Shown one piece after another: positions 8,656-18,053 of a stretch of 64,000 nucleotides of DNA. The notes under the pieces were generated by a model. It worked only from the letters and a program-made list of their open reading frames with translations. It was not told the DNA's origin and searched no databases. The stretch covers positions 372,001-436,000 of the forward strand of contig JAHHHT010000001.1 in assembly GCA_019359235.1 (NCBI GenBank), given 5' to 3'. How positions within the stretch are numbered: the stretch's first letter is position 1; each line of letters begins with the position of its first letter. Source of the DNA: Oscillatoria princeps RMCB-10. Lineage in GTDB: Bacteria > Cyanobacteriota > Cyanobacteriia > Cyanobacteriales > Oscillatoriaceae. The position numbers and the translations under genes were made by a program.

Positions 8656-8844
8656 TTAAGCCCGGTCAATTATTTTCTTGACCCTATCTTTCACGTCTTC
8701 TTTAGCGTGGCGAGCTTCGGCTTCAGCTTGCTTCGCTTGACCTTCCACTTTATCTTCCGGATCGCCCGTCACGTCTCCCATCATTTCTTTTGCTTTGCCT
8801 TCGATGTTCTTAGCCGTGGCTTTTGCCCGTTCTTCAAGGCTCAT
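8656..8844 (-). CDS. CsbD family stress protein
   Basis: A 62-residue, highly charged, mostly helical protein of the CsbD family: MSLEERAKATAKNIEGKAKE, then a Gly-Asp turn (MGDVTGDPEDKVEGQAKQAE) and a basic C-terminus. CsbD proteins are general stress proteins in bacteria (sigma-B dependent in Bacillus) without a known enzymatic activity. AGGAGG stands about 8 nt before the ATG. It is followed on the same strand by the lipoprotein gene; the next gene upstream, at 9041, is a paralogue. Confidence 0.88.
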   Translation of the reverse strand: MSLEERAKATAKNIEGKAKEMMGDVTGDPEDKVEGQAKQAEAEARHAKEDVKDRVKKIIDRA

Positions 8845-9040
8845 TTTTCCCTCCTATTTTTTTGTATCTATCATCTTATTTCAGAATAGCAACCGGCTTT
8901 ACCCCAGCCATCTGCCTGAAGGTATATGAAAGGGAGAACGCTGCTCTATCCCTTGGAAGAGTGCCGGTAAGGGCGAGTTTTGGGGTCAGCTTGCCTGGTC
9001 ACTGAGCAGGCCCAACTCACCTTCCTAAACCAGCCCGCGC

Positions 9041-9223
9041 CTAGTCCAGCTTGCTGTCGATCTCTTCTTTCAATTCTTCGGCAGCCTTGCGGGTGTCTGC
9101 TTCCCCTTGCTTAGCTCGATCTTCGGCTTTTTTCTCGGGAGTGCGGGTCAGCTTACCCCCTGTTTCTGCGGCTTGGCCTTCAAAGTTACCGGCAGCGGCT
9201 TTTGCTTTTTTTTGGACGCTCAT
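9041..9223 (-). CDS. CsbD family stress protein, second paralogue
   Basis: A 60-residue helical protein, MSVQKKAKAAAGNFEGQAAE, followed by TGGKLTRTPEKKAEDRAKQG, with the same layout as the CsbD protein at 8656. A longer frame starts at 9283, but AAGGAG lies 7 nt before the ATG at 9223, and only from there does the protein align with the family. It likely arose by gene duplication with the neighbour about 200 bp away. Sequence divergence between the two is considerable, so the duplication is not recent. Confidence 0.8.
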   Translation of the reverse strand: MSVQKKAKAAAGNFEGQAAETGGKLTRTPEKKAEDRAKQGEADTRKAAEELKEEIDSKLD

Positions 9224-9420
9224 ACCGTTTCTCCTTGTTGATGACAGCATTGAGGTGTAAAAAAATGACCCCCCAAAGTGCACTTGACTTTTATTTTAGA
9301 GAAAAGAGTTGAGCGAGCCATCTGCCTGAGGGCAGATTGAAGGTCTAAATTTGGGCGGAAGCCGGCAATCGCAGTTGGCAGTACAATGGGGGTGATGGGG
9401 GAGGGAGAGCCTGCAGCAGT

Positions 9421-9478
9421 TTGTAGTTGGGCTTTAGCCCAACAGCGAGTTTGTAGTTGGGCTAAAGCCCAACAGCAG
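9421..9478. repeat. Two GTTGGGCTWWAGCCCAAC palindromes
   Basis: Two tandem copies of TTTGTAGTTGGGCTTTAGCC(CAAC) type palindromes lie in the leader of uvrB. The same family (GGGGCTAAAGCCCAACT) forms a cluster at about 42023-42247. They would form hairpins in the uvrB 5' leader and end about 90 nt before the start codon. Confidence 0.65.
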
Positions 9479-9568
9479 GGGGCTGTTGAAAATAATCCTG
9501 TTTTGCCTCCCGATTCTGGGGCTGCCGGTGCTATCATTTATTGTGGCAGCACAGCTAGCGCGTATCTC

Positions 9569-11566
9569 ATGGTGCAATTTAATCTGGAAGCTCCCTTTAA
9601 ACCCACCGGCGATCAGCCGCAAGCTATCGCCCAACTCGCCACCGGCATTTCTGCCGGCTATCGCTATCAAACCCTGCTGGGAGCCACCGGCACCGGCAAG
9701 ACTTTCTCAATAAGTGCAGTTATTGAGAAAACCGGCAAACCGGCACTGGTTCTGGCTCACAACAAAACCCTCGCCGCGCAACTGTGCAACGAGTTGCGGG
9801 AATTCTTTCCCCACAACGCAGTAGAATACTTCATCAGCTACTACGACTACTACCAGCCAGAAGCCTACATCCCCGTCACCGACACCTATATCGAAAAAAC
9901 CGCCGCAATTAACGACGAGATAGACATGCTGCGACACTCGGCGACGCGCTCGCTTTTTGAGCGCCGGGATGTCATCGTTGTCGCTTCCATCAGCTGCATT
10001 TACGGCTTGGGCATTCCTTCCGAATACCTGAAAGCCTCTATCCCCTTGCGCGTGGGAGAAGAGTTCAACCAGCGCCAGCTGTTGCGAGATTTAGCCTCTG
10101 TGCAATACAGCCGCAACGATCTAGAATTGACTCGGGGGCGCTTCCGCGTTAAAGGCGATGTTCTGGAAATTGGCCCCGCCTACGAAGACCGGATTATCCG
10201 AGTGGAATTCTTTGGGGATGAAATCGACGCGATTCGCTATATTGACCCCGTAACCGGCAGCATTCTCCAAAGTGTGACTGCGCTGAATATCTACCCAGCC
10301 CGTCACTTTGTCACGCCAGAAGACCGGCTCCAAGAAGCGTGCGAAGCCATTCGGGAAGAACTGGAAGAGCGCCTCGAAGAGTTGCGCCGAGAGGGAAAAT
10401 TGCTAGAAGCGCAGCGACTGGAACAGCGCACCCGCTACGATTTAGAAATGCTGCAGGAAGTCGGGTACTGCAACGGCGTGGAAAACTATTCGCGCCACTT
10501 GGCGGGGCGAAAAGCCGGTGAGCCGCCGGAGTGTCTGATTGATTATTTCCCCAAAGATTGGCTGCTGGTAATAGATGAATCCCACGTTACTGTGCCGCAA
10601 ATTCGCGGCATGTACAATGGCGACCAATCCCGCAAAAAAGTGCTGGTAGACCACGGATTTCGCTTGCCGAGCGCTGCTGACAATCGCCCTTTGAAGGCGG
10701 AGGAATTCTGGCAGAAGGTGAATCAGTGCATCTTTGTTTCCGCTACGCCGGGAGATTGGGAATTAGAAATTTCAGAGGGGCGCATCGCTGAGCAGATTAT
10801 CCGTCCCACCGGCGTGGTTGACCCAGAAATCTTCGTGCGCCCGACAGACGGTCAAATTGATGATTTGCTGGGGGAAATTAAGGAGCGGGCGATCCGGGGA
10901 GAGCGAGCGCTGGTGACGACCTTAACGAAGCGCATGGCGGAAGACCTCACCGAATACTTGCAAGAGCGGGGGATTCGGGTGCGCTACCTGCACTCTGACA
11001 TTCAATCGATTGAGCGGATTGAGATTCTCCAAGCTTTGCGAGAAGGGGACTTCGATGTGCTGATTGGGGTGAATTTGTTGCGGGAAGGGCTGGATTTGCC
11101 AGAGGTGTCTCTGGTGGCGATTTTGGATGCGGATAAGGAGGGGTTTTTGCGGGCGGAGCGCTCGCTGATTCAAACGATTGGACGCGCGGCGCGTCACGTT
11201 CGCGGTCAAGCTATTCTGTATGCTGACAATTTGACGGACAGCATGAGGAAAGCAATTGATGAAACTGACCGGCGGCGCGGGATTCAGATGGCGCACAACC
11301 GCCTGCACGGGATTACGCCTAAGTCGGTTGTGAAGAAATCGAGCAATGCGATTTTGGCGTTTTTGGATGTGTCGCGCCGGTTGAACGCACAGCAGCTGGA
11401 AACGGTTTACGAGGAGGCGGACGAGCTTTCTCTGGAGCAGATTCCGGAGTTGATTGCGCAGCTAGAAGTGCAGATGAAGGAGGCGGCGAAGAAGTTGGAA
11501 TTTGAGAAGGCGGCTGAGTACCGCGACCGGATTAAGCAGTTGCGGGACAAGTTAGTGGGGCGCTAG
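9569..11566 (+). CDS. uvrB: Excinuclease ABC subunit B
   Basis: Damage-verifying helicase-like subunit of nucleotide excision repair, acting with UvrA and UvrC in the cytosol. At 665 residues it matches the usual length. It has the Walker A loop [10 protein letters not shown] (38-47), the beta-hairpin [12 protein letters not shown], the DESH box of motif II ([13 protein letters not shown]), motif [11 protein letters not shown], and a C-terminal UVR domain ([20 protein letters not shown]) for contact with UvrC. The frame is open from 9386, but the added residues come from palindromic repeats. The ATG at 9569 begins [18 protein letters not shown], as in homologues. uvrA and uvrC are not in the window. 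Confidence 0.97.
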   Translation: MVQFNLEAPFKPTGDQPQAIAQLATGISAGYRYQTLLGATGTGKTFSISAVIEKTGKPALVLAHNKTLAAQLCNELREFFPHNAVEYFISYYDYYQPEAYIPVTDTYIEKTAAINDEIDMLRHSATRSLFERRDVIVVASISCIYGLGIPSEYLKASIPLRVGEEFNQRQLLRDLASVQYSRNDLELTRGRFRVKGDVLEIGPAYEDRIIRVEFFGDEIDAIRYIDPVTGSILQSVTALNIYPARHFVTPEDRLQEACEAIREELEERLEELRREGKLLEAQRLEQRTRYDLEMLQEVGYCNGVENYSRHLAGRKAGEPPECLIDYFPKDWLLVIDESHVTVPQIRGMYNGDQSRKKVLVDHGFRLPSAADNRPLKAEEFWQKVNQCIFVSATPGDWELEISEGRIAEQIIRPTGVVDPEIFVRPTDGQIDDLLGEIKERAIRGERALVTTLTKRMAEDLTEYLQERGIRVRYLHSDIQSIERIEILQALREGDFDVLIGVNLLREGLDLPEVSLVAILDADKEGFLRAERSLIQTIGRAARHVRGQAILYADNLTDSMRKAIDETDRRRGIQMAHNRLHGITPKSVVKKSSNAILAFLDVSRRLNAQQLETVYEEADELSLEQIPELIAQLEVQMKEAAKKLEFEKAAEYRDRIKQLRDKLVGR

Positions 11567-11640
11567 GATTTGGGAGAAACCGGGTTTCTGGGAGAAACCC
11601 GGTTTTTTCAAGAAACCGGGTTTCTGAGACTCGCATTTAA
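11567..11640. terminator. Hairpins after uvrB (GGAGAAACCCGGTTTTTT)
   Basis: Three overlapping AGAAACC(C)GGGTTTCT palindromes follow the uvrB stop codon. One is followed by TTTTTT (about 11600-11608), so it could act as an intrinsic terminator for uvrB; the convergent ATPase gene ends just beyond. Confidence 0.55.
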
Positions 11641-11652
11641 GAATGCCGCATT

Positions 11653-14316
11653 TCAAGTTCTCTGCTTAGCAGCGCGGCGTGCTAGAGCCATAACTTTAGG
11701 ACGCCAACCAGCAGTAAGTGAAAAGCCCAATCCCAAACGGAAGATTTCGGGCATATAATACTCATCTTCTTCTCGAATGACTGCACCATTATCTTCCAAG
11801 GTTTTCATCTCTTCTATAGAGAGAGCCAGTTCGTCGCGCGTGAAAGGAATTTTCCTCTTTTCTTGAGGCTGACTGCGCAACTTAGTGAAAACCTTTTTCA
11901 AGGCTGTGTTTTCTAGCTCAATCTCCTCAATTTTATTCCGGCTGCATTCAGGCAAAGCACCCCTAATTGCAGTAGGGACAAGTATCCGATCTGTCCAGCC
12001 GCTATTATTTACAGACGCTTGTGCCGCTAGGTAGAGAAGACGTACCAAGTCCCGTGACTGGATTTGTCCCCTGAAGTCGGAAAGTGCGGCAATGACCCAT
12101 CCCGCAGAAAATGCTTGCCGGGAGCCCTCGCCGCCGAGTTTTTTCCCCCATAGGGGTATTAAAGCCTCGGTCAGTTCCTCTTCACGCATATCCTCAAGTT
12201 TCTCAACCTCCAGCTTGGGAAGAATATCAGCCTTCCTGGTGACCCAAGCAACAAGTCGGAGAGCTTCTTCCGGATTCCACTTGAGGGCATAAGGCTCGTA
12301 GCGGGCCATCATTTGAGCAGCATTTTGGCGCACAGCAGCAAGCACCAGATCGCGCCGCACAAAAATGACAATACCCAAAGGGCGACCGGGCTGCTGTCCG
12401 AGCCACTCGGGCACATCCTGCAGTAAAACTCGGAGAGCGGTCTGTTGAGCTTCGTCACTGGTAAGGTTTTGAAAAAGGTCTTCAAGACCATCGATAACGA
12501 CAGCCAGTTGCTGTTGGCTCTCAGCCAGATGAGCGGTCAAGGCTCGACCGGCACCCTCTGTTTGAGGTTGAAACCCAGCACCCCAGGCGATTACATCTAA
12601 CCACCGTTCTCGCCACTGTCCTTCAGAAAGTTTCAGCGGATAACCATTGCTGATATGGTCGCGAATAGCAAGCCCATCTAGAGGCTCACCAAATTTCAAC
12701 GCCTGTGCCGTTTTCAGCCTCACATCCCGCACCAGCTGCTGTGCGGCAGAGTCTAAGTTTTTGGAGGCCAAAACTGGGCAAATGAAAGCCTTAACCAGGA
12801 CTTCAGTAGCGCCGGCATCTCGAGCAAAAGTTTGCCAGTTTTCTCGGCGAATAATCTGCAGGAAGGTGTAAGTCTTTCCGGAACCTTTCGCGCCGATAGC
12901 CACCGCAATCGGGACTTTATTTTGGTTATCTGATGCCAAACGGCGCAGGGGAATAGTAGCCAAAAAATCCTCGGCTTCTGCCGTCTCGGCGTACACCAGT
13001 TTTTTAGCTATCTCTCCGAGCCGTTCTCTTTGCGACTGTAAACTCGGAAGGCTTTGCTCAATCTCGGGACTGGGCTTACCTGGCAACCACTCCTGTAACC
13101 TGCGCACCTCCTCGACAATTTCCGAACGCTGCAGCAGAGTGATTACATCTTCCCAATTTGCGGGCAAAACCTGCAAACTATCAGCAAAAAAAGTGATAAC
13201 TCGCAAAGGTTCACGGTCTTCTCCTAGAAAAGGTCTGGCAGCCTCAAGCAGTTTCTCTTCAGCTTCTTCTAGCAAATCACTGTCCCGGTAATTTTTGGGA
13301 ACCTGGCCAATAATCAGTGCGGGTAAGGGTTCAGTATCCCGTCTGGAAGGTGCCCGCTCTCCAAGAAGCTCTAGGAGTCGGGCTGTTCCTGAAATAGACT
13401 GCCCGCTCAGCGTAGTCACAAATACCCGGTAGACTCGCGGATCTAAAATCAGACCCGTGGCGAGTTCGGAAAGTCCAGCCCGAAGGTCTACGATCGCAAC
13501 ATCTGCACCTACCGCTTTGCCCAGTCTTGCTAAAATTTCGGTCAGCAGAAAAGGATTTTTAGAACCTTCGATGAGATGCTCAGGTCGGATTTTCAAGGTG
13601 GTAAATCCAGATTGCGAGCGGAATGAAGGCAAGACATAAATCCCGTCAATCAGGGCACTCTGCAGCCGGTCGGCTACTAATTGAACTGCGTTGTTAGCCT
13701 CAGGCGATGGATCGCCATGCGCGAGAGCGATAAGGTCAGCAACACAGACGGGGGGACTGGGCAACCGGCGCTCCAAGAGCCAACTGATTCCGGGCGCTTC
13801 CATGTCCCCATCCACCAGCAGCACCCGCTGCTTGTCTCTTGCAATAGTCTGTGCCAGTGCAAGTGCGTGAGTTGTCCGTCCCACGCCTCCTTTGAAGGAA
13901 TGGAAAGCGACTACTGGGGGCAAATCTGATGGTAAAGCTGGAATTTCGATAACCGAGCGGGGAGGCCAAAGAACTGTCGGCCTGGACAAACTCGGTTTCA
14001 GTCTGGGGATAGCGGGTTCTTCCTCCGTTTCCTCGAATAAAACTGGCAGCCTGCATTCATTTCCCGGCAGACTTTCTAAAATAATCCAACCGTCTGCCAT
14101 CTCCTCTTTCGAATCAATTCGGAAGCGAGGATCGTAAACTTCTCGCAGCCAATTTTTTGCTGTCTCTTGTGTGCCAGGGCGAATGCCCATCGTTAACTCG
14201 TCCCAGTAAGCTCTCGCCCAAACCAGCCATTCTGGCCAGTTATTCAGAGCTTGCATTCGCAGCAAGACCTCTTCTACGTCAACCCAAGTGTAAAGACGAA
14301 TATCTGAGGGTATCAT
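11653..14316 (-). CDS. Two-P-loop ATPase: KGGVGR-variant ParA/MinD domain plus STAND-like NTPase
   Basis: An 887-residue cytosolic multidomain protein. Residues 1-130 form an uncharacterised helical N-terminal domain (MIPSDIRLYTWVDVEEVLLR start). A ParA/MinD-type domain follows with the deviant Walker A FKGGVGRTTHA (141-151), VLLVDGDMEAPG (165-176) and the Walker-B-like ADVAIVDLRAG (271-281). A second NTPase module has AIGAKGSGKTYT (473-484), LAVVIDGLEDL (604-614) as Walker B, and a sensor-like arginine region IVIFVRRD (649-656). The C-terminus looks like a winged helix (about 830-875). Known: KGGVGR-variant ATPases occur in NTP-dependent bacterial conflict systems. Here it is the last gene of a three-gene operon: the HEPN-like gene ends 3 nt before it, and GGAG of its ribosome site lies inside that gene. 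The function in defence is inferred. Confidence 0.8.
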   Translation of the reverse strand: MIPSDIRLYTWVDVEEVLLRMQALNNWPEWLVWARAYWDELTMGIRPGTQETAKNWLREVYDPRFRIDSKEEMADGWIILESLPGNECRLPVLFEETEEEPAIPRLKPSLSRPTVLWPPRSVIEIPALPSDLPPVVAFHSFKGGVGRTTHALALAQTIARDKQRVLLVDGDMEAPGISWLLERRLPSPPVCVADLIALAHGDPSPEANNAVQLVADRLQSALIDGIYVLPSFRSQSGFTTLKIRPEHLIEGSKNPFLLTEILARLGKAVGADVAIVDLRAGLSELATGLILDPRVYRVFVTTLSGQSISGTARLLELLGERAPSRRDTEPLPALIIGQVPKNYRDSDLLEEAEEKLLEAARPFLGEDREPLRVITFFADSLQVLPANWEDVITLLQRSEIVEEVRRLQEWLPGKPSPEIEQSLPSLQSQRERLGEIAKKLVYAETAEAEDFLATIPLRRLASDNQNKVPIAVAIGAKGSGKTYTFLQIIRRENWQTFARDAGATEVLVKAFICPVLASKNLDSAAQQLVRDVRLKTAQALKFGEPLDGLAIRDHISNGYPLKLSEGQWRERWLDVIAWGAGFQPQTEGAGRALTAHLAESQQQLAVVIDGLEDLFQNLTSDEAQQTALRVLLQDVPEWLGQQPGRPLGIVIFVRRDLVLAAVRQNAAQMMARYEPYALKWNPEEALRLVAWVTRKADILPKLEVEKLEDMREEELTEALIPLWGKKLGGEGSRQAFSAGWVIAALSDFRGQIQSRDLVRLLYLAAQASVNNSGWTDRILVPTAIRGALPECSRNKIEEIELENTALKKVFTKLRSQPQEKRKIPFTRDELALSIEEMKTLEDNGAVIREEDEYYMPEIFRLGLGFSLTAGWRPKVMALARRAAKQRT

Positions 14317-14319
14317 TCG

Positions 14320-14757
14320 TTAAATGTTCTCCTTAATCCAATTGCAAATTTTGTTCAACCATTCAACCAAGTCTTTTTCGTCTTCAGTGTTCAGACCAAT
14401 CCCATATCGCCATGCCTGGTGAGCTTTTCCTATATCGAACTGCGCTTTCTTCGCTTTATCACGGCCCAGACTGAAACGGGGAGCCTTCCTAACTGCGCTA
14501 TCCTCCATCAGTTTTATTTCAATGAGTTTTACTCTCCATGTCTCTAAATTATGGCCGTGTCCAGATAGGAGTGTTTCGTCGAAAATCTGCTCGGTTGTCT
14601 TGAAGCTTTTTCGGCTAAGCCAGATAGTCTTCATTCCGCACTCTGCTGCGTAAAAGAGCAGCAGGTAAGAGGGACCGGGATGGTTTTTTATTTTTTCATA
14701 GGCTGCTAGATGAGCGTAAAAGGCGTTTCGTAATTCCTTAACACTGGCGTGAATCAT
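14320..14757 (-). CDS. HEPN-like helical protein
   Basis: A 145-residue, mostly helical protein. The first helix pair (ELRNAFYAHLAAYEKIKN ... YLLLFYAAECGMKTIWL) and the GHNLETW segment (about residues 92-98) resemble HEPN domains, where a conserved His-(D/N)-Leu stands between helices. A later AHQAWRYGIG could be the fourth helix. The nuclease motif R-X4-6-H of toxic HEPN RNases is not seen, so this may be a non-catalytic HEPN used for binding (inference). It starts 1 nt after the stop of the 59-residue upstream gene and ends 3 nt before the ATPase gene, so all three are surely co-transcribed. It could instead be an unrelated helical adaptor. Confidence 0.55.
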   Translation of the reverse strand: MIHASVKELRNAFYAHLAAYEKIKNHPGPSYLLLFYAAECGMKTIWLSRKSFKTTEQIFDETLLSGHGHNLETWRVKLIEIKLMEDSAVRKAPRFSLGRDKAKKAQFDIGKAHQAWRYGIGLNTEDEKDLVEWLNKICNWIKENI

Positions 14758-14758
14758 C

Positions 14759-14938
14759 TTAGGGGACTATCTCGTTTTTCCTCTTGTACAAATCATCGAC
14801 CGCCTTTGGGTTTTTCCCTGGGTCGATGAGCGACTCGATGGAACGAGTAACTTCTTCATCACCTTTAGGGTTCGTAAGTTGGAGTTCAGTCCTGAAAGGT
14901 CTAAATTTGGCAGCGAGTCTGGCATGGTGGCTTCCCAT
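14759..14938 (-). CDS. Small protein, first gene of the KGGVGR operon
   Basis: A 59-residue open frame, MGSHHARLAAKFRPFRTELQ to RKNEIVP, with in-frame stops just upstream of its ATG. It ends TAA one base before the ATG of the HEPN-like gene. The protein is basic at the N-terminus, acidic in the middle (KGDEEVTRSIESLIDPGKNP) and has no domain I recognise. No clear Shine-Dalgarno is seen. The tight coupling is the main support for its being a gene. It might be a sensor, an antitoxin-like partner or the remnant of a longer first gene. Confidence 0.5.
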   Translation of the reverse strand: MGSHHARLAAKFRPFRTELQLTNPKGDEEVTRSIESLIDPGKNPKAVDDLYKRKNEIVP

Positions 14939-15413
14939 GTAGGGCTATCATGGCTGGGCGTTGCACATGAGTGGTATGAACCCCTCCCCCAACACCTTTA
15001 CCATGCACGGGGAGGGGGATTTGGGGCGCAAAGCGCCTCTCTGGGGTTGGGGTCAGGGGTTTTGGATGAATGCAAAAAGTTTCACTCATCATTCTAGTGT
15101 ACAGCGTCGATAGCTGCGCTGTCAAGCCCCAGCGGCAAAAAGTTTAGTGAATTCTTCTGTGGCTGAGCAGCCAACACCAACTTTGTCATCCATTTTATCC
15201 CAAATCTGCCTCCCTAATCGATTTTATCACCCACCGGCTAGAAGTCAAGGCTCCACCGGCTGCACGCCCACTTTCTCCATCTGTGGGAAAAAGACTCAGC
15301 CGGTTCTGTGGAGCAAGGAGCAGGCGGTCAAGTAGCGCCGGCTCCTCAAACACCGGCACCCCAAACCCCTCGCTCCTGACTCGACCTCTCTATCTTAAGA
15401 CATCAACCCCCTC
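14939..15413. other. Intergenic region with repeats
   Basis: About 470 bp without a convincing gene. It holds a GGGGAGGGG/CCCCTCCCC inverted block (about 14983-15022) and CCGGC-rich DNA upstream of the dienelactone hydrolase terminus. The promoter of the KGGVGR operon should lie in its left part, but I cannot place it. Confidence 0.5.
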
Positions 15414-16247
15414 TCACACAACCCCATACTTCTTAAACCAATCCTGCAAACGCTTCCACCCTTCCATTGCTTCCTCCTTGCGATAAGTGGGGCGGTAGTC
15501 CGCATAAAAACCGTGCGGCGCATCTGGATAAAGCACAATTTCCGAACCGCTGCTCCCCGCCTTCAGCGCCTCGCGCATCCGCTCAACCGTCTCATTAGGA
15601 ATGTACTCATCCTTACCCCCATAAAGCCCCAAAACCGGCACCTTCAACTCCCCAGCAATATCAATCGGATTCTTCGGCGTTAAAGGCGCGGGCTCGTCCA
15701 CCAAACGCCCGTACCAAGCAACACCAGCTTTCACCTTGGGATTGTGCGCCGCATACAGCCAAACCGTCCGCCCGCCCCAGCAAAAGCCGGTGATTCCCAA
15801 CTTGCCGGTGTTCCCCTTCCCTGACTCTTTCGCCCAAACCACCGTAGCGTCCAAATCCGACATCACTTGCTCATCTGGAACTTTAGACACAATCTTCCTG
15901 ATTTCTGGAATCTCCGTGAGTTTGGAAACATCCCCCTGACGGGCAAACAGTTCAGGGGCTATCGCTAAATAACCCAGCTTGGCAAACCGGCGGCAGACAT
16001 CCTGGATGTGCGCGTGCACGCCAAAGATTTCCTGCACCACCAGCACCACCGGGAAATCCTTCCCGACAGCCGGCATCGCCCTGTATGCCGGTATTTCCCC
16101 ATCCTTTACAGGAATCTTCACCTCTCCCGCCACCAAGTCTCGATCGTCTGTAGTGATGACTTGTGCCGAAATCGGGTGAGCAGCCAGCGCAAAAGAAGCC
16201 GCCAGCGTCGTAACAGCCATAAATTTCCGGCGCGTTAAATCACCCAC
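15414..16247 (-). CDS. Dienelactone hydrolase family protein, Tat-exported
   Basis: Alpha/beta hydrolase of the carboxymethylenebutenolidase type, 277 residues. The N-terminus [19 protein letters not shown] carries a twin-arginine motif and a hydrophobic stretch ending AHPISAQ, so it is likely exported folded into the periplasm. The nucleophile is Cys156 in GFCWGGR. The acid is in GGKDEYIP and the His in [10 protein letters not shown], giving the Cys-Asp-His triad of the family. The GTG start at 16247 has GGAGG 9 nt upstream. Dienelactone itself is probably not the substrate in a cyanobacterium; the true substrate is unknown. It is a single gene flanked by repeat DNA. Confidence 0.9.
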   Translation of the reverse strand: MGDLTRRKFMAVTTLAASFALAAHPISAQVITTDDRDLVAGEVKIPVKDGEIPAYRAMPAVGKDFPVVLVVQEIFGVHAHIQDVCRRFAKLGYLAIAPELFARQGDVSKLTEIPEIRKIVSKVPDEQVMSDLDATVVWAKESGKGNTGKLGITGFCWGGRTVWLYAAHNPKVKAGVAWYGRLVDEPAPLTPKNPIDIAGELKVPVLGLYGGKDEYIPNETVERMREALKAGSSGSEIVLYPDAPHGFYADYRPTYRKEEAMEGWKRLQDWFKKYGVV

Positions 16248-16274
16248 GAGCTATTTCCTCCAGACACTACATAA

Positions 16275-16414
16275 CCTAAGTTGCTACTTATACGTCCAAA
16301 CATCCAGATCGCCCCAAACCCCCCTTAAAAAGGAGGGCTTTCAGATTTCCCCCCCTTTTTTAGGGGGGGCTAGGGGGGGATCGCCCCTGACTCACTTGTA
16401 AGTAGCAACTTGGG
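16275..16414. mobile_element. MITE-like element with 16-bp terminal inverted repeats
   Basis: A 140-bp segment bounded by CCTAAGTTGCTACTTA (16275-16290) and its complement TAAGTAGCAACTTGGG (16399-16414), 15 of 16 positions matching. TAA stands on both sides (16272-16274 and 16415-16417) as a possible target duplication. Inside are CCCCCCTTAAAAAGGAGGG and a second CCCCCCTTTTTT/AGGGGGG hairpin. No open frame. It looks like a non-autonomous element lying between two genes. Confidence 0.5.
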
Positions 16415-16845
16415 TAACACAAACAATTCTACCCTTAAGGCGGATTCTGGGGAAATAGCAGTAGGATGCGTTCCCAACCAGCAACTTCTGCTCCAGACAA
16501 GGGCGAATTGGGAACGCACCCCAGGGAGCATCCCATTTTTGTAAACCCATCTCTTGTAGGACAGGCATCTTGCCTGCCCTTGCGAGCTTTTTTTTGGCAC
16601 AGGCGAGACGCCTGTGCTACAGAAAATGAATAGACTTACAAAATCGGGGCGCTCCCCGCACCCTACCTCTGGAAACTAGGGAAAACACCGGCTCGCCGGT
16701 CATATCTTTACGAAACAGCGACCAACTTTACAGACTCTTCACACGTTTGCAGTGTTAAAACCCCTGCAAATCCGGGATAACTGTAATATGCCGGTCTTCT
16801 GCTTGAGATGACCAGTGCCCCTAATTCTCTCAGCCCTCTGCGCGT
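16415..16845. other. Intergenic region with hairpin repeats
   Basis: About 430 bp without a gene. It contains a GGATGCGTTCCCAA ... TTGGGAACGCACCC inverted pair (about 16464-16522) and two GACAGGC/GCCTGTC palindromes (about 16557-16580 and 16600-16620). The promoter of the aminotransferase gene should lie after 16700. Confidence 0.5.
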
Positions 16846-17988
16846 ATGACTAGCACCCCTGTCAAGGTTCCTTTTGTTGACCTCACCCTGCAACACCAGC
16901 CCGTACAAGCTCAGATAGAACAGGCAATCCAGACGGTGCTGCAGCGGGGAGATTTCGTTTTGGGCCAAGCCCTGGCTGAGTTTGAAGCGGCATTTGCCAG
17001 CGCCTGCGGCGTCAGCAGCGGCGTCGGCGTTGCCTGCGGCACCGATGCGATCGCCCTCGGACTGCAAGCGATTGGCATTCGCCCCGGCGATGAGATTATT
17101 TTACCCGCCAACACCTTCGTCGCTACCCTGATAGGCGTACTGCGTGCCGGCGCTACCCCCGTGCTTGTCGATTGCGATCCGCAAACCGCCTTGATTGACC
17201 TCGCCGCCGCAGAAAAAGCCATCACCCCCAAAACGCGGGCCATCGTGCCGGTGCATCTTTATGGCCAGATGGTTGACCCGCAACCGCTGCTGGACTTTGC
17301 CGGCACCCACAACCTGCTGATTTTTGAAGACGCCGCCCAAGCTCACCTGGCTTTTCGAGATGGCTATCGCGCTGGATCGGTTGGTATTGCAGCCGCCTTC
17401 AGCTTCTACCCCAGCAAAAATCTCGGAGGGTTCGGGGATGGGGGTATGGTCGTCACCGGCGATCCAGATGTGGCGAAAAAAATGCGAATGCTGCGCAATT
17501 ACGGCGCTCCCCAGAAATACCTGCACACCGAACTCGGCACCAACAGCCGGCTCGACACTATACAGGCAGCGGTGCTAAATGTCAAGCTCCCCCACCTGGC
17601 CGGCTGGAACAAAGCCCGCAACTGCGCCGCTCAGCTGTACGACACCTTGCTGAGCAATAATCAAAGCACTGTCCCCATCCAAAACCAGAGTGGAGCCGGT
17701 CACGTTTACCATCTCTATGTTGTCCGCGTCACCGATAAGTCTCCCGCCAAGCGCAACACCATCCAGGAAAAGCTCAGCCATGCCGGCATTCAAACCGGCA
17801 TCCACTACCCCATCCCCTGCCACCTCCAGCCGGCTTACCGGCATTTAGGCTACAATATGGGCGACTTTCCCCACGCCGAAACCCTCTGCGAGGAAATTCT
17901 ATCCTTGCCCATGTATCCAGGGCTGAGTGACGATCAAATCCATCAAGTCGTTGCTGAGATTCAGTCGATTTTAGATTTTAGAGTTTAG
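16846..17988 (+). CDS. DegT/DnrJ/EryC1/StrS family sugar aminotransferase
   Basis: PLP-dependent transaminase acting on nucleotide-linked keto-sugars, typically with glutamate as amino donor, for polysaccharide or glycan precursors. The 380-residue length is typical. Seen: the N-terminal VPFVDLTLQH, the substrate loop VACGTDAIALGLQAIGI, PANTFVATL, the PLP-contacting EDAAQAHLA, and the Schiff-base lysine in SFYPSKNLGGFGDGG (Lys191). The C-terminus has the usual HYPIPCHLQPAY. It is followed by cyanoexosortase B and exopolysaccharide export genes on the same strand, so it probably supplies an amino sugar for envelope glycans (inference). Confidence 0.92.
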   Translation: MTSTPVKVPFVDLTLQHQPVQAQIEQAIQTVLQRGDFVLGQALAEFEAAFASACGVSSGVGVACGTDAIALGLQAIGIRPGDEIILPANTFVATLIGVLRAGATPVLVDCDPQTALIDLAAAEKAITPKTRAIVPVHLYGQMVDPQPLLDFAGTHNLLIFEDAAQAHLAFRDGYRAGSVGIAAAFSFYPSKNLGGFGDGGMVVTGDPDVAKKMRMLRNYGAPQKYLHTELGTNSRLDTIQAAVLNVKLPHLAGWNKARNCAAQLYDTLLSNNQSTVPIQNQSGAGHVYHLYVVRVTDKSPAKRNTIQEKLSHAGIQTGIHYPIPCHLQPAYRHLGYNMGDFPHAETLCEEILSLPMYPGLSDDQIHQVVAEIQSILDFRV

Positions 17989-18053
17989 AGTTTAGATTGA
18001 GCCGGCAATCTGGGCATTATAGCATACGGGAGCCAAAATTTTCAAGGAAAACC

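Noticed and set aside
9386-9568. N-terminal extension of UvrB to 9386
   Set aside because: It would translate the GTTGGGC palindromes; homologues start at the [10 protein letters not shown] site.
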